Shown piece by piece: positions 22,197 to 30,739 of a stretch of DNA of 36,275 nt. The notes under the pieces are model-generated. The model saw nothing but the letters and a program-made list of their open reading frames with translations. It did no database searches and was not told the DNA's origin. This stretch comes from CAZFLM01 sp964519955 (lineage in GTDB: Bacteria; Armatimonadota; Chthonomonadetes; Chthonomonadales; CAJBBX01), in NCBI GenBank assembly GCA_964519955.1, contig CAZFLM010000068.1, positions 1 through 36,275 on the forward strand, in the 5' to 3' direction. The translations under genes and the position numbers were made by a program. Position 1 is the stretch's first letter, and every line of letters starts with the position of its first letter.

Positions 22197-23216
22197 ATGC
22201 CTGACTCCGACGAACCGCCTGTACGCGAGTTTGCCGACCGCGGCGCGATCTGGCTGCTGGAGTCGCCGAGCAACCTGCGCGACTTGATGTCGCTGGCCGC
22301 TCGGGACCTGGCGGACCGCCTGGCGTTCGAACAAGCCGAGAAGGTCAACCGCTCGTTCGTGCCCGACGACCTGCGCGAGCAGGAGGCCGACCTGCTGTAC
22401 CGGGTGCCATTCCGGGCCAGTCGCGACTCAGTCTGGGCCTATCTGCTCGTCGAGCACCAGTCGCGCCCAGATCGGTTCATGGGCCTTCGGATGCTCTCCT
22501 ACATCGTACAGATCTGGGAGGCGCAGCGCCGGAAGTGGTCCGATGACAACGTGCCGCCTGAACGCCGGCGCGTGTGGCCCGTGGTGCCGCTCGTGTTCTA
22601 CACCGGCCGGCGCAAGTGGACCAACGTGCCGGACGTGTGCGCCATCGTCGAGGGGCCAGTCGATCTGCACCGGTTCGTGCCGCGATACGACACGCTCTTC
22701 CTGAGCCTGGCAGACACGCCGCCGGCCGACCTAGGGGAGACCGCGCTAGGTGCTGCTCTGCGGGTGCAGCAGGCGATCGCCGGAGACATGGGGACGCTTG
22801 CGCGCGTCGTGGCGGACGCGGTTGCCCAGCTCGACCGTCTCTCGCCTGCTGCTCAGTCAGAGTGGCGGCGGGCGATCCACTACATGGTGCTGCTCGTCCG
22901 GCATTGCCGCCAGCCGTACGAGCGGAGTGAGCTGTACGAGGTGGTCTCGCGCGGTGTGAGCCCAACTCGGCGGGCGGAGGTGGACACGATGGCGATGACA
23001 GATGCGCAGATGCTGGTGGCCCAGGGCCGCCAGGAGGGCCGTCAGGAAGGTCGTCAGGAAGGCCTGCGCGACCTCCTGGTCTGCCAACTGGAGGAGCGCT
23101 TCGGGCCGCTGCTGGACTCGCAGCGCGATGCGGTTGGCAGTTGGGCGGACGAGCGCGCCCTCGACGTGGGGCGGCGCCTGCTGACGGCAACGTCGCTGGC
23201 CGAACTCGGGCTCTAG
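22197..23216 (+). CDS. Rpn-family (PF04754-like) PD-(D/E)XK nuclease / 'recombination-promoting' protein
   Basis: A 339-residue protein; GGAGG nine bases upstream supports the ATG. The first 100 residues carry the family core: REQEADLLYRV (with the Asp of the PD-(D/E)XK fold) and AYLLVEHQSRPDRFMGLRML, whose E-x-Q replaces the usual E-x-K. A region VVPLVFYTGRRKW follows, again typical. Near the C-terminus is the repeat GRQEGRQEGRQEG, a signature of this family, then a helical tail. Members have been linked to RecA-independent recombination and more recently to phage defence with sequence-specific DNA cutting; they are often annotated as transposases but do not move themselves. It appears complete and has its own candidate promoter, so it may be active. 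Confidence 0.88.
   Translation: MPDSDEPPVREFADRGAIWLLESPSNLRDLMSLAARDLADRLAFEQAEKVNRSFVPDDLREQEADLLYRVPFRASRDSVWAYLLVEHQSRPDRFMGLRMLSYIVQIWEAQRRKWSDDNVPPERRRVWPVVPLVFYTGRRKWTNVPDVCAIVEGPVDLHRFVPRYDTLFLSLADTPPADLGETALGAALRVQQAIAGDMGTLARVVADAVAQLDRLSPAAQSEWRRAIHYMVLLVRHCRQPYERSELYEVVSRGVSPTRRAEVDTMAMTDAQMLVAQGRQEGRQEGRQEGLRDLLVCQLEERFGPLLDSQRDAVGSWADERALDVGRRLLTATSLAELGL
23025..23060 (+). repeat. Three 12-base units encoding Gly-Arg-Gln-Glu
   Basis: GGCCGCCAGGAG, GGCCGTCAGGAA and GGTCGTCAGGAA stand in tandem in the Rpn-like gene and encode GRQE three times. Copy number of this unit is known to vary in Rpn proteins and affects their function, so slippage here could switch the gene. Confidence 0.8.
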
Positions 23217-23289
23217 CCGGCGTACAGACCGGCCGGCGGCTCTCCCTCGGCTATCCTCTTGTCTGAGGTGGCCACCGGTCGCGACCCGT

Positions 23290-23622
23290 TCAGTGCGAGG
23301 GCCCGCCCTGCTGCTGGTCCGGCATGGGGCGGGAGCCCTGCAAACTCGCCCGCTGACGCTGCTCGGCCGCGGCCTCTTCGGCCTCCATCTCCTCGATCGG
23401 CCGCTCCTTGACCATCCTGGGGCGCTCGGCAACGCCGGTGCCCGTAGCAAACTGGTAGCCCATGATGAGGACAAAGAGGGCGACGAGCGCGCCGGCGATC
23501 AGCACGATGCGGGGCATTCCTTCGGATTGAGCTGCCTTCTTGGCGCTCTTCTTCGCCGGGGGCTTGCTGGCCGGGGGGGTGGTCTGCTGAGGCTGATGGT
23601 TCATCGACATCTGCACTGGCAT
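23290..23622 (-). CDS. Small single-pass membrane protein
   Basis: A 110-residue protein of unknown function. The start MPVQMSMNHQ at 23622 follows GAGGAGG on the minus strand; a longer in-frame reading to 23673 lacks a site. Residues 1-35 are Gln-, Pro- and Lys-rich (PPASKPPAKKSAKKAAQ) and would stay in the cytoplasm. A single hydrophobic helix follows (about 37-58, RIVLIAGALVALFVLIMGY). The rest is charged and probably coiled coil (IEEMEAEEAAAEQRQRASL), ending QQQGGPSH. It is convergent with the Rpn-like gene and divergent from the beta-helix gene. A scaffold or accessory role in the envelope is possible but unsupported. Confidence 0.65.
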   Translation of the reverse strand: MPVQMSMNHQPQQTTPPASKPPAKKSAKKAAQSEGMPRIVLIAGALVALFVLIMGYQFATGTGVAERPRMVKERPIEEMEAEEAAAEQRQRASLQGSRPMPDQQQGGPSH

Positions 23623-23744
23623 GGAGGGCCTCCTCGGGCGGGCCGCCCGAGGTGGCGGCGCCTGAACCAACACAGTTGTACAGACCCATCATATGCTGGC
23701 GAGACGCCGTTGTCAAGCGTCCGTCGCTCTGCGTGAGGGCACGG

Positions 23745-25586
23745 ATGACGTACTCGAGGTTGGCCATTCGGCTTGGCCTGTTGCTGGCCGGTTCGCTCAT
23801 CTGTCCGACCGCGCACGCTGTGGTCTACACCGTCGACGCGCGTGAATCGGTCGGCTCGGACAGCAATCCTGGCACCGCGGCGCGCCCGTTCAAGACCATC
23901 GGCCGCGCGGCTGGCCTCGTCAAGGCGGGCGACACGGTGCGCATGCGGACCGGCGTGTACCGGGAGGCCGTTACCATTGCGGCCAGCGGGACGGCCGCAG
24001 CGCCCATCACGTTCGAGCCGGACATGGCCGCCGTCGTTGTCGTCACCGGCGCCGACGTGGTAGGCGGGCTGGAGAAGGCATCGGGCCCTGCTGGGGCCAA
24101 CCTCTACTCCACGCCGTGGGAACACCGGTTTGTCGCGTGGTCGAAGACGTCGACGCATCCCGACGACGACTGGCACCTGATGATCGGGCGCGCGGAGCAG
24201 GTTTTCGTGTCCGGGCATCCGATGCACCAGGTCCTCGACCGATCCCAGCTCAGCCGCGGCTCCTTCTACGTCGACCTCGATGCGAAGCGCCTCTACGTGT
24301 GGGATCGCGCCAACCAGCCGCTCGCCGGTGGGTGGGGGCCGCCGTTGGTCGAGGCATCCGCGCGCGAGACGCTGTGGGAAGCAGAGGGCGCCTACGTGGT
24401 CACGCGGGGCATCCGCTTCCGGTATGCAGCGAACCACGCCCAGCAGGGGGCTGTGTTGTTGAGCGGCGACCATACCACGCTGGAAGACTGCGTGGTGGAG
24501 CAGACCAACAGCATCGGCGCCACGTTCACGGGCAGGCACGTGGTGGTCCGCAGCTGCACCTTTCGCGAGAACGGGCAGATGGGGTTCAGCGCCTATCGCG
24601 CACATGATCTGCTCTTCACGGACTGCCTCGTGGAGGGCAACAACACCAAGGGGTTCAACCGCGGCTGGGAAGCCGGCGCCGACAAGCTGGTCCTGACGCG
24701 CCGCGCCGTCCTGGAGCGCTCGCGCTTCTTGCGCAACCATGGCAACGGCGTCTGGTTCGACATCGGCAACGAGGACTGCGAGGTCCGCAACTGCCTCATC
24801 GCCGACAACGACGACGCGGGCATCTTCTACGAGATCTCGTATGGCCTTCACGCCCATGACAACGTGATCGTCGGCAATGGTCTGGCGTACAACCCCGGTG
24901 GGTGGGGCGCCAACGGCGGCATCGCGCTGTCCAGCTCGCCGCGGGGCCTCATCGAGCGGAACCTGCTGGTTGGCAACCGGGAGGGCTTCCAGTTCCGCGA
25001 GCAGGGCCGGCGAACCGATCGCATCGACGGCAAGCCCGGCGAAGACGTGGCGATCTGGAACCACGACAGCACCATCCGCAACAACGCGATCGTGCGCAAC
25101 GTGGACTGGCAGGTTGGCGGCTGGTTCGATATCGCCACCAAGGACCACTGGCCGCGCGCCATGCAGGGATCCATCGGCGGCGGAGGAGGGCGGGCCGGCG
25201 CAGACGTGGCGCGTGAGTACGTGTCCGCGGACAGCCGCGAGAAGCCCACGATGCTGGCTCTGGAGGATCTGAAGCTGATCTTCTCGGGCAACGTCTACGA
25301 TATGGCCCCGGGGCAGGGCTTCTGGCAGTGGGGCACGTCCTGGCGTGACCACCGCCGTTACGACACCCAGGGACAGGTGCTCGCCGAACTGCACCTTGAC
25401 CAGCAGGGCCGCGTCGCGCCGGTCGTCTTCGCCGACGTGCTGACGCGCGACTTCCGCGTGCCGGTCGGCAGCCCTCTGATCGCAGCGCGCTGCTATCCGC
25501 GCGGCGAGGTGCCGGGAGTGCGGCTAGGAACCCAGGGCCCGACTCGTGCGCCGCGGCCGTCCGCGCCAGCCGCCAAGGCCCACTGA
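23745..25586 (+). CDS. Secreted right-handed parallel beta-helix protein (polysaccharide lyase/glycosidase-like)
   Basis: A 613-residue exported protein. The ATG at 23745 (GAGGG upstream) opens a signal peptide ending near AHA-VVYT (residues 1-25). Residues 27-85 match the DUF1565-type opening of beta-helix proteins (YTVDARESVGSDSNPGTAARPFKTI, then GDTVRMRTGVYRE). From about residue 230 to 500 there are repeated short strands with Asn ladders (LEDCVVEQTNS, VRSCTFRENG, FTDCLVEGNNT, LERSRFLRNHGNGVWF, VRNCLIADNDDAGIF), the right-handed helix of PL1/PL6/GH28-like enzymes. Such proteins bind or cut polysaccharides such as pectin or alginate. I cannot pick the catalytic residues, so enzyme activity is unproven. 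The serine hydrolase gene follows 31 bases later on the same strand. Confidence 0.82.
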   Translation: MTYSRLAIRLGLLLAGSLICPTAHAVVYTVDARESVGSDSNPGTAARPFKTIGRAAGLVKAGDTVRMRTGVYREAVTIAASGTAAAPITFEPDMAAVVVVTGADVVGGLEKASGPAGANLYSTPWEHRFVAWSKTSTHPDDDWHLMIGRAEQVFVSGHPMHQVLDRSQLSRGSFYVDLDAKRLYVWDRANQPLAGGWGPPLVEASARETLWEAEGAYVVTRGIRFRYAANHAQQGAVLLSGDHTTLEDCVVEQTNSIGATFTGRHVVVRSCTFRENGQMGFSAYRAHDLLFTDCLVEGNNTKGFNRGWEAGADKLVLTRRAVLERSRFLRNHGNGVWFDIGNEDCEVRNCLIADNDDAGIFYEISYGLHAHDNVIVGNGLAYNPGGWGANGGIALSSSPRGLIERNLLVGNREGFQFREQGRRTDRIDGKPGEDVAIWNHDSTIRNNAIVRNVDWQVGGWFDIATKDHWPRAMQGSIGGGGGRAGADVAREYVSADSREKPTMLALEDLKLIFSGNVYDMAPGQGFWQWGTSWRDHRRYDTQGQVLAELHLDQQGRVAPVVFADVLTRDFRVPVGSPLIAARCYPRGEVPGVRLGTQGPTRAPRPSAPAAKAH

Positions 25587-25617
25587 TCGAATGCTGCCTG
25601 CCAAGGAGAAGAGATAC

Positions 25618-26790
25618 GTGACTATGTCGAGAAGGCAACTGCTGACCGCGGCGGCCGGGGTGGCTGCCATGCCCGGCCTCGTCGAGGACCGGTGGGCCCC
25701 GGTGGCCGCGTTCGTCGAGGGCGAGATCGCTGCCGGCACGGTGCCGGGCGCGGCGCTCATCGCCTCGCGAGGCGGCAAGGTGCGGTTCCAGCGTTCCTGG
25801 GGCGCCTACTGCTCGCTGACCGACCGGGCGGCCAAGCTTGACCTATCGGTGCGCCACTCGCTCTACTCCTACTCCAAGCTGGTCTCCGCCACGGTCGTCG
25901 TCATGGCGCGCCAGGACGGCCTCGTGTCGTACGATGCGCCGGTCCGCACCTACATCCCGGAGTTCGCCGGCGGCGGCAAGGACGGTATCACCATCCGCCA
26001 CCTCCTGACCCACTCGGCCGGTATCCCCAGCGTGCCCCTCGGGCCGGTTCGAACCGAGGACGAGTGGCGCGCGGCCGTGAAGGCCGCCTGCGAGGCGAAG
26101 ACGGAGTGGGAGCCCGGAAGCAGGACCCTCTACCACGGCCTGAGCGGCCTCTTCGTCGCGGCCGAGGCCGTGCGGCGCGTCAGCGGAGGCAAGACGTGGG
26201 AGCGGCTGTGCCGGGAGCGCCTGTTCGACCCCATCGGCGCCAGGACCCTTTCCTTCGTCGCCCCGCTCGATACGACTCCGGTCGCGCTGACGCCGCAGCC
26301 CGGCGAGTTGCCCAAGACCCTCCACGACGGCCTCGGCCTGGGCGGGCACCCGGCCGGGGGCTGCGTGGGCACGGTGGCCGACGCGCTCAAGGTGCTGCAG
26401 CTTCACCTCAACCGCGGCACGTGGCGGGGCAAGCGGCTCATCAAGCCCGATGCCCTCGCCGAGATGCACACCGTTCAGTATGCGAAGCAGATCGAGGAGG
26501 CCCGCGCGAAGGGGCAGGCACCGGCGCACGAACCGTGGGGTCTGGGGCCTCTGCTGCGCGGCGAGGGGCCGAGCACCGGATCGCACGACTGGTTCGGCTT
26601 CCGCAACCAGACTTCGCCCGGCATCTTCGGGCACGCGGGCATCGATACAGTCATCGGTGTCGCCGACCCGGCCACGGGCGTCGCGCTCATGTTCGTGACC
26701 ACGAACTCCCCCAAGCCGCCGGAGAAGACGGTGCTGCTGCGGAACGGCGTGACGGATCGGGTGTATGAGGCGCTGGCGGGCCAAAGGTGA
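25618..26790 (+). CDS. Serine hydrolase of the beta-lactamase (class C/PBP-like) family, Tat-type signal
   Basis: A 390-residue protein. The GTG at 25618 has AAGGAG nine bases upstream; ATGs at 25591 and 25624 are alternatives. The start MSRRQLLTAAAGVAAM is a twin-arginine-like signal, suggesting export in folded form. The catalytic S-x-x-K is Ser84-Tyr-Ser-Lys87 (YSYSKL). The second motif, usually Y-x-N, is Tyr172-His-Gly, and the third, usually H/K-T/S-G, is GHAG near residue 339, so all three sites are recognisable though two are non-standard. Members include esterases, D-amino peptidases and carboxypeptidases; true penicillin resistance is unlikely from this sequence. The substrate is unknown. 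It lies between the beta-helix gene and a small unknown gene on the same strand. Confidence 0.88.
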   Translation: MTMSRRQLLTAAAGVAAMPGLVEDRWAPVAAFVEGEIAAGTVPGAALIASRGGKVRFQRSWGAYCSLTDRAAKLDLSVRHSLYSYSKLVSATVVVMARQDGLVSYDAPVRTYIPEFAGGGKDGITIRHLLTHSAGIPSVPLGPVRTEDEWRAAVKAACEAKTEWEPGSRTLYHGLSGLFVAAEAVRRVSGGKTWERLCRERLFDPIGARTLSFVAPLDTTPVALTPQPGELPKTLHDGLGLGGHPAGGCVGTVADALKVLQLHLNRGTWRGKRLIKPDALAEMHTVQYAKQIEEARAKGQAPAHEPWGLGPLLRGEGPSTGSHDWFGFRNQTSPGIFGHAGIDTVIGVADPATGVALMFVTTNSPKPPEKTVLLRNGVTDRVYEALAGQR

Positions 26791-26806
26791 AAGGGGAAAG
26801 GGCGAA

Positions 26807-27211
26807 GTGGCTGAGCCCCTAGTCACGCAGCGTTCCCACGTCGAGTGGTTCCACGGCAGCCCTCAGCGCCTCGAGGTGCTGAGGGCCGGTTCGACGGTGA
26901 CACCGGTCGTCGAGTTGGCCCGCGCCTTCTCGCACAAGCCAACGCTCCTGGCCTTCGACGTGGCGGAGCGCGACGACCAACGTACCGCCACGATCGAGCA
27001 CAATGGCACGGCGCACGGCCATCTGCACCGCGTCGTCGTGGCCGATCCGGCCGCCGATCTGCGGCAGCACCCCACATCGGCCTTCGCGCCCGGCGAGGAG
27101 ATGCTCACCACCCGCGACCTGCCGCTCGAGTTCCTGGCGGAGGTGCCCGTCGAGGAGGGGCCCATCGTGATCGTGGAGCCGGCGCCGCCTGGTGACGGCG
27201 CCGGCGTCTGA
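26807..27211 (+). CDS. Hypothetical protein with an ADP-ribosyltransferase-like sequence pattern
   Basis: A 134-residue protein; the GTG at 26807 is preceded by GGAAAGG, and a longer in-frame reading starts inside the hydrolase gene. Residues 12-35 read VEWFHGSPQRLEVLRAGSTVTP, then LARAFSHKPTLLAF, IEHNGTAHGHLHRVVV and GEEMLTTRDLPLEF. The [FY]HGS...L..GS..T opening, a central HNG..xG strand and a late E-x-x-T motif suggest a small toxin- or ART-like fold, and I recall short uncharacterised bacterial proteins with this pattern, but I cannot name a family. It is codirectional with the hydrolase 16 bases upstream and convergent with the next gene, only three bases between stops. A perfect 10-bp hairpin lies in its last codons. 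Confidence 0.6.
   Translation: MAEPLVTQRSHVEWFHGSPQRLEVLRAGSTVTPVVELARAFSHKPTLLAFDVAERDDQRTATIEHNGTAHGHLHRVVVADPAADLRQHPTSAFAPGEEMLTTRDLPLEFLAEVPVEEGPIVIVEPAPPGDGAGV
27178..27205. terminator. Perfect 10-bp hairpin at a convergent gene junction
   Basis: GCCGGCGCCG (27178-27187) pairs exactly with CGGCGCCGGC (27196-27205) around an 8-base loop. It lies inside the last codons of the plus-strand gene and directly past the stop of the minus-strand gene, so it could stop transcription both ways. No T tract is seen. Confidence 0.5.
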
Positions 27212-27214
27212 TTG

Positions 27215-29392
27215 CTACTTCGCGCGGAGCTTCGCCCGGTAGTTGAACCGCGCGTCGGGCGCCGCATCGCCATTGAGGTAGAAGTCGGACCACTCGCCGG
27301 TCTGCTCGATGTCGTCTGCCCACTTGAAGTCCACCGCGCTCGGCAGTGTCCTCAGCCCCAGCACCGAGAGCGGGATCGCCAACTCCAACTCGCTGCCGAT
27401 GGCCCTCGCCTTCACCCGGGCCGTCCCGCGCCACTCGTAGCGGCCGCCCACGTTGCGCTCGACCGTCGTCGTCCCATCGCGCAGACCCCCGCGGCCCACC
27501 ACGAAGTCGTAGCCCATCCAGCCGGTCTTCGCGTTCTTGTCCACATCGATGTAGAGGAGCATCCAGTTCGGATCGGTTGCGCGCGTAAGCGGCGCCTGGG
27601 TCCGGACGTAGAACGCCAGGCTGCGCTTGTCGCAGCTCACCTTCGCGGCCACGATGTCGTTCCGCCCAGTCGAGTTCGTCAGGCGGCCGGTTCCCACCCA
27701 GTCGGAGTGGTTGCGGTGCCCGGTGTCGCCCACGAAGTCGCGGAACTCGGGCTGCACCTTGCCCCAGTCTCCGAACCGCCCATCGATGGTGATCGGCCGG
27801 GGCACGACCTGCGGGATGGGGCGCACGCCCTTGTAGCGGCGGATGTTGGCGATCATCTGGTAGTAGTAGCTGTCGCCGTGCCCGCCCTCCATCGGCTCGA
27901 TGTCGCGGCTTCCCTCCTCGCTGAACTGGTCAACGAACACGGGGCGGCCGTCCTTGTCGAACCGCTGCGCCACCCACTCGTTCCAGCCGGTGATGAAGAC
28001 GCACTTCGGGTCGACCTTCAGCGCGCGCTCCCACTGCTCGGCGAAGTTCAGCCCGTAGGCCACCGCGTTGGGCCGCGTGTCCCACGTTCCGCCGTGGTAG
28101 CTGCGGCCGAGCGACCGCTCCTCGCTCAGGGCGCTGAGCTGGCCGTCCACGGCGTTCTGCGCCACGCCTACCGTCACCAGTTCTGCCTGGCCCTTCGAGT
28201 TGCGGTATACGTGCTGTGGGTAGATCTCCAGCCAGCCCCATTGGTCCGGACCGCTCGGGCCGGTGAAGTAGGATGGGATCGGCGTGCGGAACGTGAACGC
28301 CTCGCGGATTGCGGCGGCGTCGCCCTTGGTGCGCATGATGGTGATGGTCCGGGTGCCGTCGGCCACCTTGCCGTCGGCGAACGCCTGGGCGTCACGCATC
28401 GTTGGCGTGCTATTGCTCCACCAGCCCACCGTGCCGCCTGGGTCGGACAGCTCCAGGTAGTAGCGCCCGGCAGGCTGCGGCGCGGGCAGCTCGAGCATCA
28501 CCCAGGAGTTGTCGGCGATGCGGGTGGCGCGGCGCGACGCGATCTTCTCGCCACCAGGGCCGTCGCGCCTTAGTGTCAGGGTCGCCGCCGCGCCTGTCGA
28601 CTCCCATGTCGGCAGTGACGCGCCCACGCTGGCGACCGGTTCGCTGCTCACGAACGACTGGCCAAGCGTGTGTCCCGGCTCCAGGCGTGCCGGCATATCG
28701 TGCTCGGCGCTGCCGATCCCGGCGTCCCGAACCGTATTGGGGTTGGCGAGGATCAACGGCTTGCCATCCAGCCGGAACCAAAGGTCGGAGTAGCGACCGG
28801 GCGCGTAGAGGTTCCCGTACAGCGAGCGGACTACGCCATTCGCATCGCCGAAGGGGGCAAGAAACGCGAAGGTGGGCGTGGCGTTGCCGGCGCGGCGCGA
28901 CTCGCTCAGCGTGTCGCCAAGCGCCTGCCAGCACACGTCGTAGGTGAAGTTGTTGGTCGTGTCGAAGACCAGGGCATCGACCCCGGCTGCTGTTAGCAAG
29001 CCGGCGTGCCTCCGTATGGCCCAGCGGTCGTCGGAGACGTAGTAGTCGAAGAGCGGCTTGCCCCAGAAGTGGAAGTGCCCGTCCGGGCCCCACGCGGGGT
29101 TCTTCGAGTCCTTCCGCGCCTCGGGGTGCTCCGCCAGGATGCGCGTGATGTCCCAAGGCCCGGTGCGGCTGTGCTGCCCGAGCCAGAGGAAGTAGAAGAT
29201 GGCGACGGTCCGGTCCTTGCGCGGCGGCCCAACCTGCTCGTAGGTGGGCAGCGCGCGGCCCAGGGCGTCGGTTGCGACCCACGTATCGGCGTAGACGTCG
29301 CGCGTCGGCTTGCCGGCGGTCTGAGCCGTGGCAGACGATGATAGGGCCAAGAGCGTCCCCCAGAGGGCGGCGCGAAGCGGGGCGATGGTCAA
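27215..29392 (-). CDS. Secreted GH99/GH71-like glycosidase-type protein with C-terminal CBM9/DOMON-like domain
   Basis: A 725-residue exported protein. TTG at 29392 is chosen because GAAGGAG lies seven bases upstream and the signal peptide (TIAPLRAALWGTLLALSSSATAQT) starts there; an ATG at 29467 gives an implausible Arg-rich extension. Residues about 45-250 and 370-545 look like the barrel of the WbsX/GH99-like group: VAIFYFLWLGQH, AGVDALVFDTTNN, then ITGWNEWVAQRF, whose Asn-Glu-Trp is the usual acid site. A beta-rich insert of about 120 residues (251-370) separates the two halves. Residues about 560-725 are a CBM9/DOMON-like sugar- or haem-binding module (ITIDGRFGDWGKV, LLYIDVDKNAKTGW, ELELAIPLSVLGL). 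It probably acts on an extracellular polysaccharide; linkage unknown. It is divergent from the LolA-like gene, 100 bases apart. Confidence 0.8.
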   Translation of the reverse strand: MTIAPLRAALWGTLLALSSSATAQTAGKPTRDVYADTWVATDALGRALPTYEQVGPPRKDRTVAIFYFLWLGQHSRTGPWDITRILAEHPEARKDSKNPAWGPDGHFHFWGKPLFDYYVSDDRWAIRRHAGLLTAAGVDALVFDTTNNFTYDVCWQALGDTLSESRRAGNATPTFAFLAPFGDANGVVRSLYGNLYAPGRYSDLWFRLDGKPLILANPNTVRDAGIGSAEHDMPARLEPGHTLGQSFVSSEPVASVGASLPTWESTGAAATLTLRRDGPGGEKIASRRATRIADNSWVMLELPAPQPAGRYYLELSDPGGTVGWWSNSTPTMRDAQAFADGKVADGTRTITIMRTKGDAAAIREAFTFRTPIPSYFTGPSGPDQWGWLEIYPQHVYRNSKGQAELVTVGVAQNAVDGQLSALSEERSLGRSYHGGTWDTRPNAVAYGLNFAEQWERALKVDPKCVFITGWNEWVAQRFDKDGRPVFVDQFSEEGSRDIEPMEGGHGDSYYYQMIANIRRYKGVRPIPQVVPRPITIDGRFGDWGKVQPEFRDFVGDTGHRNHSDWVGTGRLTNSTGRNDIVAAKVSCDKRSLAFYVRTQAPLTRATDPNWMLLYIDVDKNAKTGWMGYDFVVGRGGLRDGTTTVERNVGGRYEWRGTARVKARAIGSELELAIPLSVLGLRTLPSAVDFKWADDIEQTGEWSDFYLNGDAAPDARFNYRAKLRAK

Positions 29393-29492
29393 GGCGGGCT
29401 CCTTCGGGCATGCGGCACGGCATGGCGGGTCTAGCGAGCCTGTTCGACGCGCCGCCGCGCGATCCATTCCGGGAGCCGCATGGAGGCGCGCG

Positions 29493-30212
29493 ATGCGGGA
29501 TCAGGAGGGACGATTCAGCTTGAGGACGGCACTCTCGGTTGTGTTGCTGGCCGCCATCTGCTCGTCGGCCGCCCTGGCCGACGCACCTACAGCGTCCGAT
29601 GTGCTGGGCAAGGCCCTCGGCAAGCTGGACCACGCCAAGACGTACCAGGCGACGGTCGAGGTACGGTCGCAGTCCGGTTTCGAGGAGCAGACCCTGACCA
29701 TCAAGCTGCGCGTCGAGAACGACGGCCATGGGCAGCTCCGGCGCGGCGCCCTATCGACCAGCACAACGGAGGAGAAGGGCGGCGCGAGTTCCGTCGAGAT
29801 GCAGACGATGATCGACGACGGGCAGATGGAGACCGACGTCGATCCGCAGCGGAGGGAGTACAGCCGCGCGCCCCGGACCGGGGACCGCGTCTCGGGCCTG
29901 CGGCGCCCCATCCTCGCTCGGTGCACGGGCCTGGTGGGCGAGCTGGCGGTGGAGACGCACGTGTTGGGTGGGCGCCTCGCGTACGTTCTGACCAGGGATG
30001 CGCCGGCGGCTACAGTCAAGATCGTGGTTGACAAGGCGACCGTCCACCTGGAGTCGATCCACGCGGTTCGCCGAGACGGGCCGGTGAAGGTGGTGACCGA
30101 CGTGACGGTCAGCAACCAGGTGTTCGACGCGCCGATACCTGACTCTGTCTTCGCATGGCGGCCGCCGAAGGGCTACCGGGAGGTGCCCGCGGGCGCCGAA
30201 CGGCGGAGATAG
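29493..30212 (+). CDS. Exported LolA-like (outer-membrane lipoprotein sorting fold) protein
   Basis: A 239-residue exported protein. The ATG at 29493 has GGAGG six bases upstream; a TTG at 29520 with AGGAGG eleven bases upstream is the alternative start, with the signal peptide (LRTALSVVLLAAICSSAALA) common to both. The mature part opens with a helix (ASDVLGKALGKLDHAKTYQATVEV) and continues in alternating strands (LTIKLRVENDGHGQLRR, then KIVVDKATVHLESIHAV), the pattern of the half-barrel fold shared by LolA, LppX and DUF2092 proteins, which bind lipid or lipoprotein. The final strand, DAPIPDSVFAWRPPKGYREV, matches this group's usual ending. The exact ligand is unknown. A strong hairpin follows the stop. 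Confidence 0.75.
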   Translation: MRDQEGRFSLRTALSVVLLAAICSSAALADAPTASDVLGKALGKLDHAKTYQATVEVRSQSGFEEQTLTIKLRVENDGHGQLRRGALSTSTTEEKGGASSVEMQTMIDDGQMETDVDPQRREYSRAPRTGDRVSGLRRPILARCTGLVGELAVETHVLGGRLAYVLTRDAPAATVKIVVDKATVHLESIHAVRRDGPVKVVTDVTVSNQVFDAPIPDSVFAWRPPKGYREVPAGAERRR

Positions 30213-30215
30213 CAC

Positions 30216-30254
30216 CGAGCCCGGCTGAGGTGCGGGCGTCTTCAGTCGGGCTCG
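30216..30254 (+). terminator. Strong hairpin terminator after the LolA-like gene
   Basis: CGAGCCCGGCTGA (30216-30228) pairs with TCAGTCGGGCTCG (30242-30254), 13 base pairs with one G-T wobble and a 13-base loop, starting four bases after the stop. It lacks a clear T tract. Confidence 0.6.
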
Positions 30255-30739
30255 CCAGTCGGCGCCGGTGTGCGCCCTGTGCTCAACGCGCGTCCGCCAG
30301 CTCCTTCTGCAGCTTCTGGAGCGCAGTCGCCTCAACGCCGGCGGCAACGCGGCCGCTGGCCCTGAGTTGCGCGGTCTGCATCGCGCCATCGGCCTTGGAC
30401 CGATTGGCCTCGGGCTCAACACTGGACGCAGCGCCAGGATAGGTGCAGCCTCCCTGCCGCCGAGCTGCGGAGTGGCGCGGTACGACGCGCGCCTCAGCGA
30501 TCGGCGGCATGCCCTGGCTCTTGGGCCCTATCGGCCTCGCAGGAACGCCATCGGTGCGGCCGCCGAGGGAAGGGCGCTGACCTGCGCCATCCTGGGGGAT
30601 CGCGCACGCCAGCGCTGTGATACAATAGGGGCAGCTCCGCCCCGTTCCGGCCCGGGACGGCGGCCTTGAAGCGGCATGGCAGCAGCGCAGATGGAGGCGA
30701 CCCCCGCGCGCCGGAGTGGCAAGAGGAGTCCGGGGTACC
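30255..30739. other. 485-base stretch without a convincing gene
   Basis: No open frame here has both a ribosome binding site and protein-like composition. On the minus strand the last 32 codons ending at 30283 (MQTAQLRASGRVAAGVEATA, then LQKLQKELADAR) look helical and protein-like, but they lack a ribosome binding site and a sensible N-terminus, so they may be the tail of a decayed gene. The right half holds a candidate promoter (30618-30626) and GC-rich hairpins (30628-30643 and 30642-30660) in the leader of the acetyltransferase gene. Confidence 0.5.
30618..30626 (+). promoter_or_regulatory. Candidate extended -10 promoter for the acetyltransferase gene
   Basis: TGA followed by TACAAT stands out in a GC-rich gap and lies about 115 bases before the ATG at 30740. 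A 5-bp GGGGC/GCCCC stem begins two bases after it. No good -35 is seen. Confidence 0.4.

Noticed and set aside
25618..26790. Serine hydrolase as an antibiotic-resistance beta-lactamase
   Set aside because: The second and third motifs (YHG and HAG) differ from those of true class C enzymes, and the genomic context is carbohydrate-related, so resistance is not supported.
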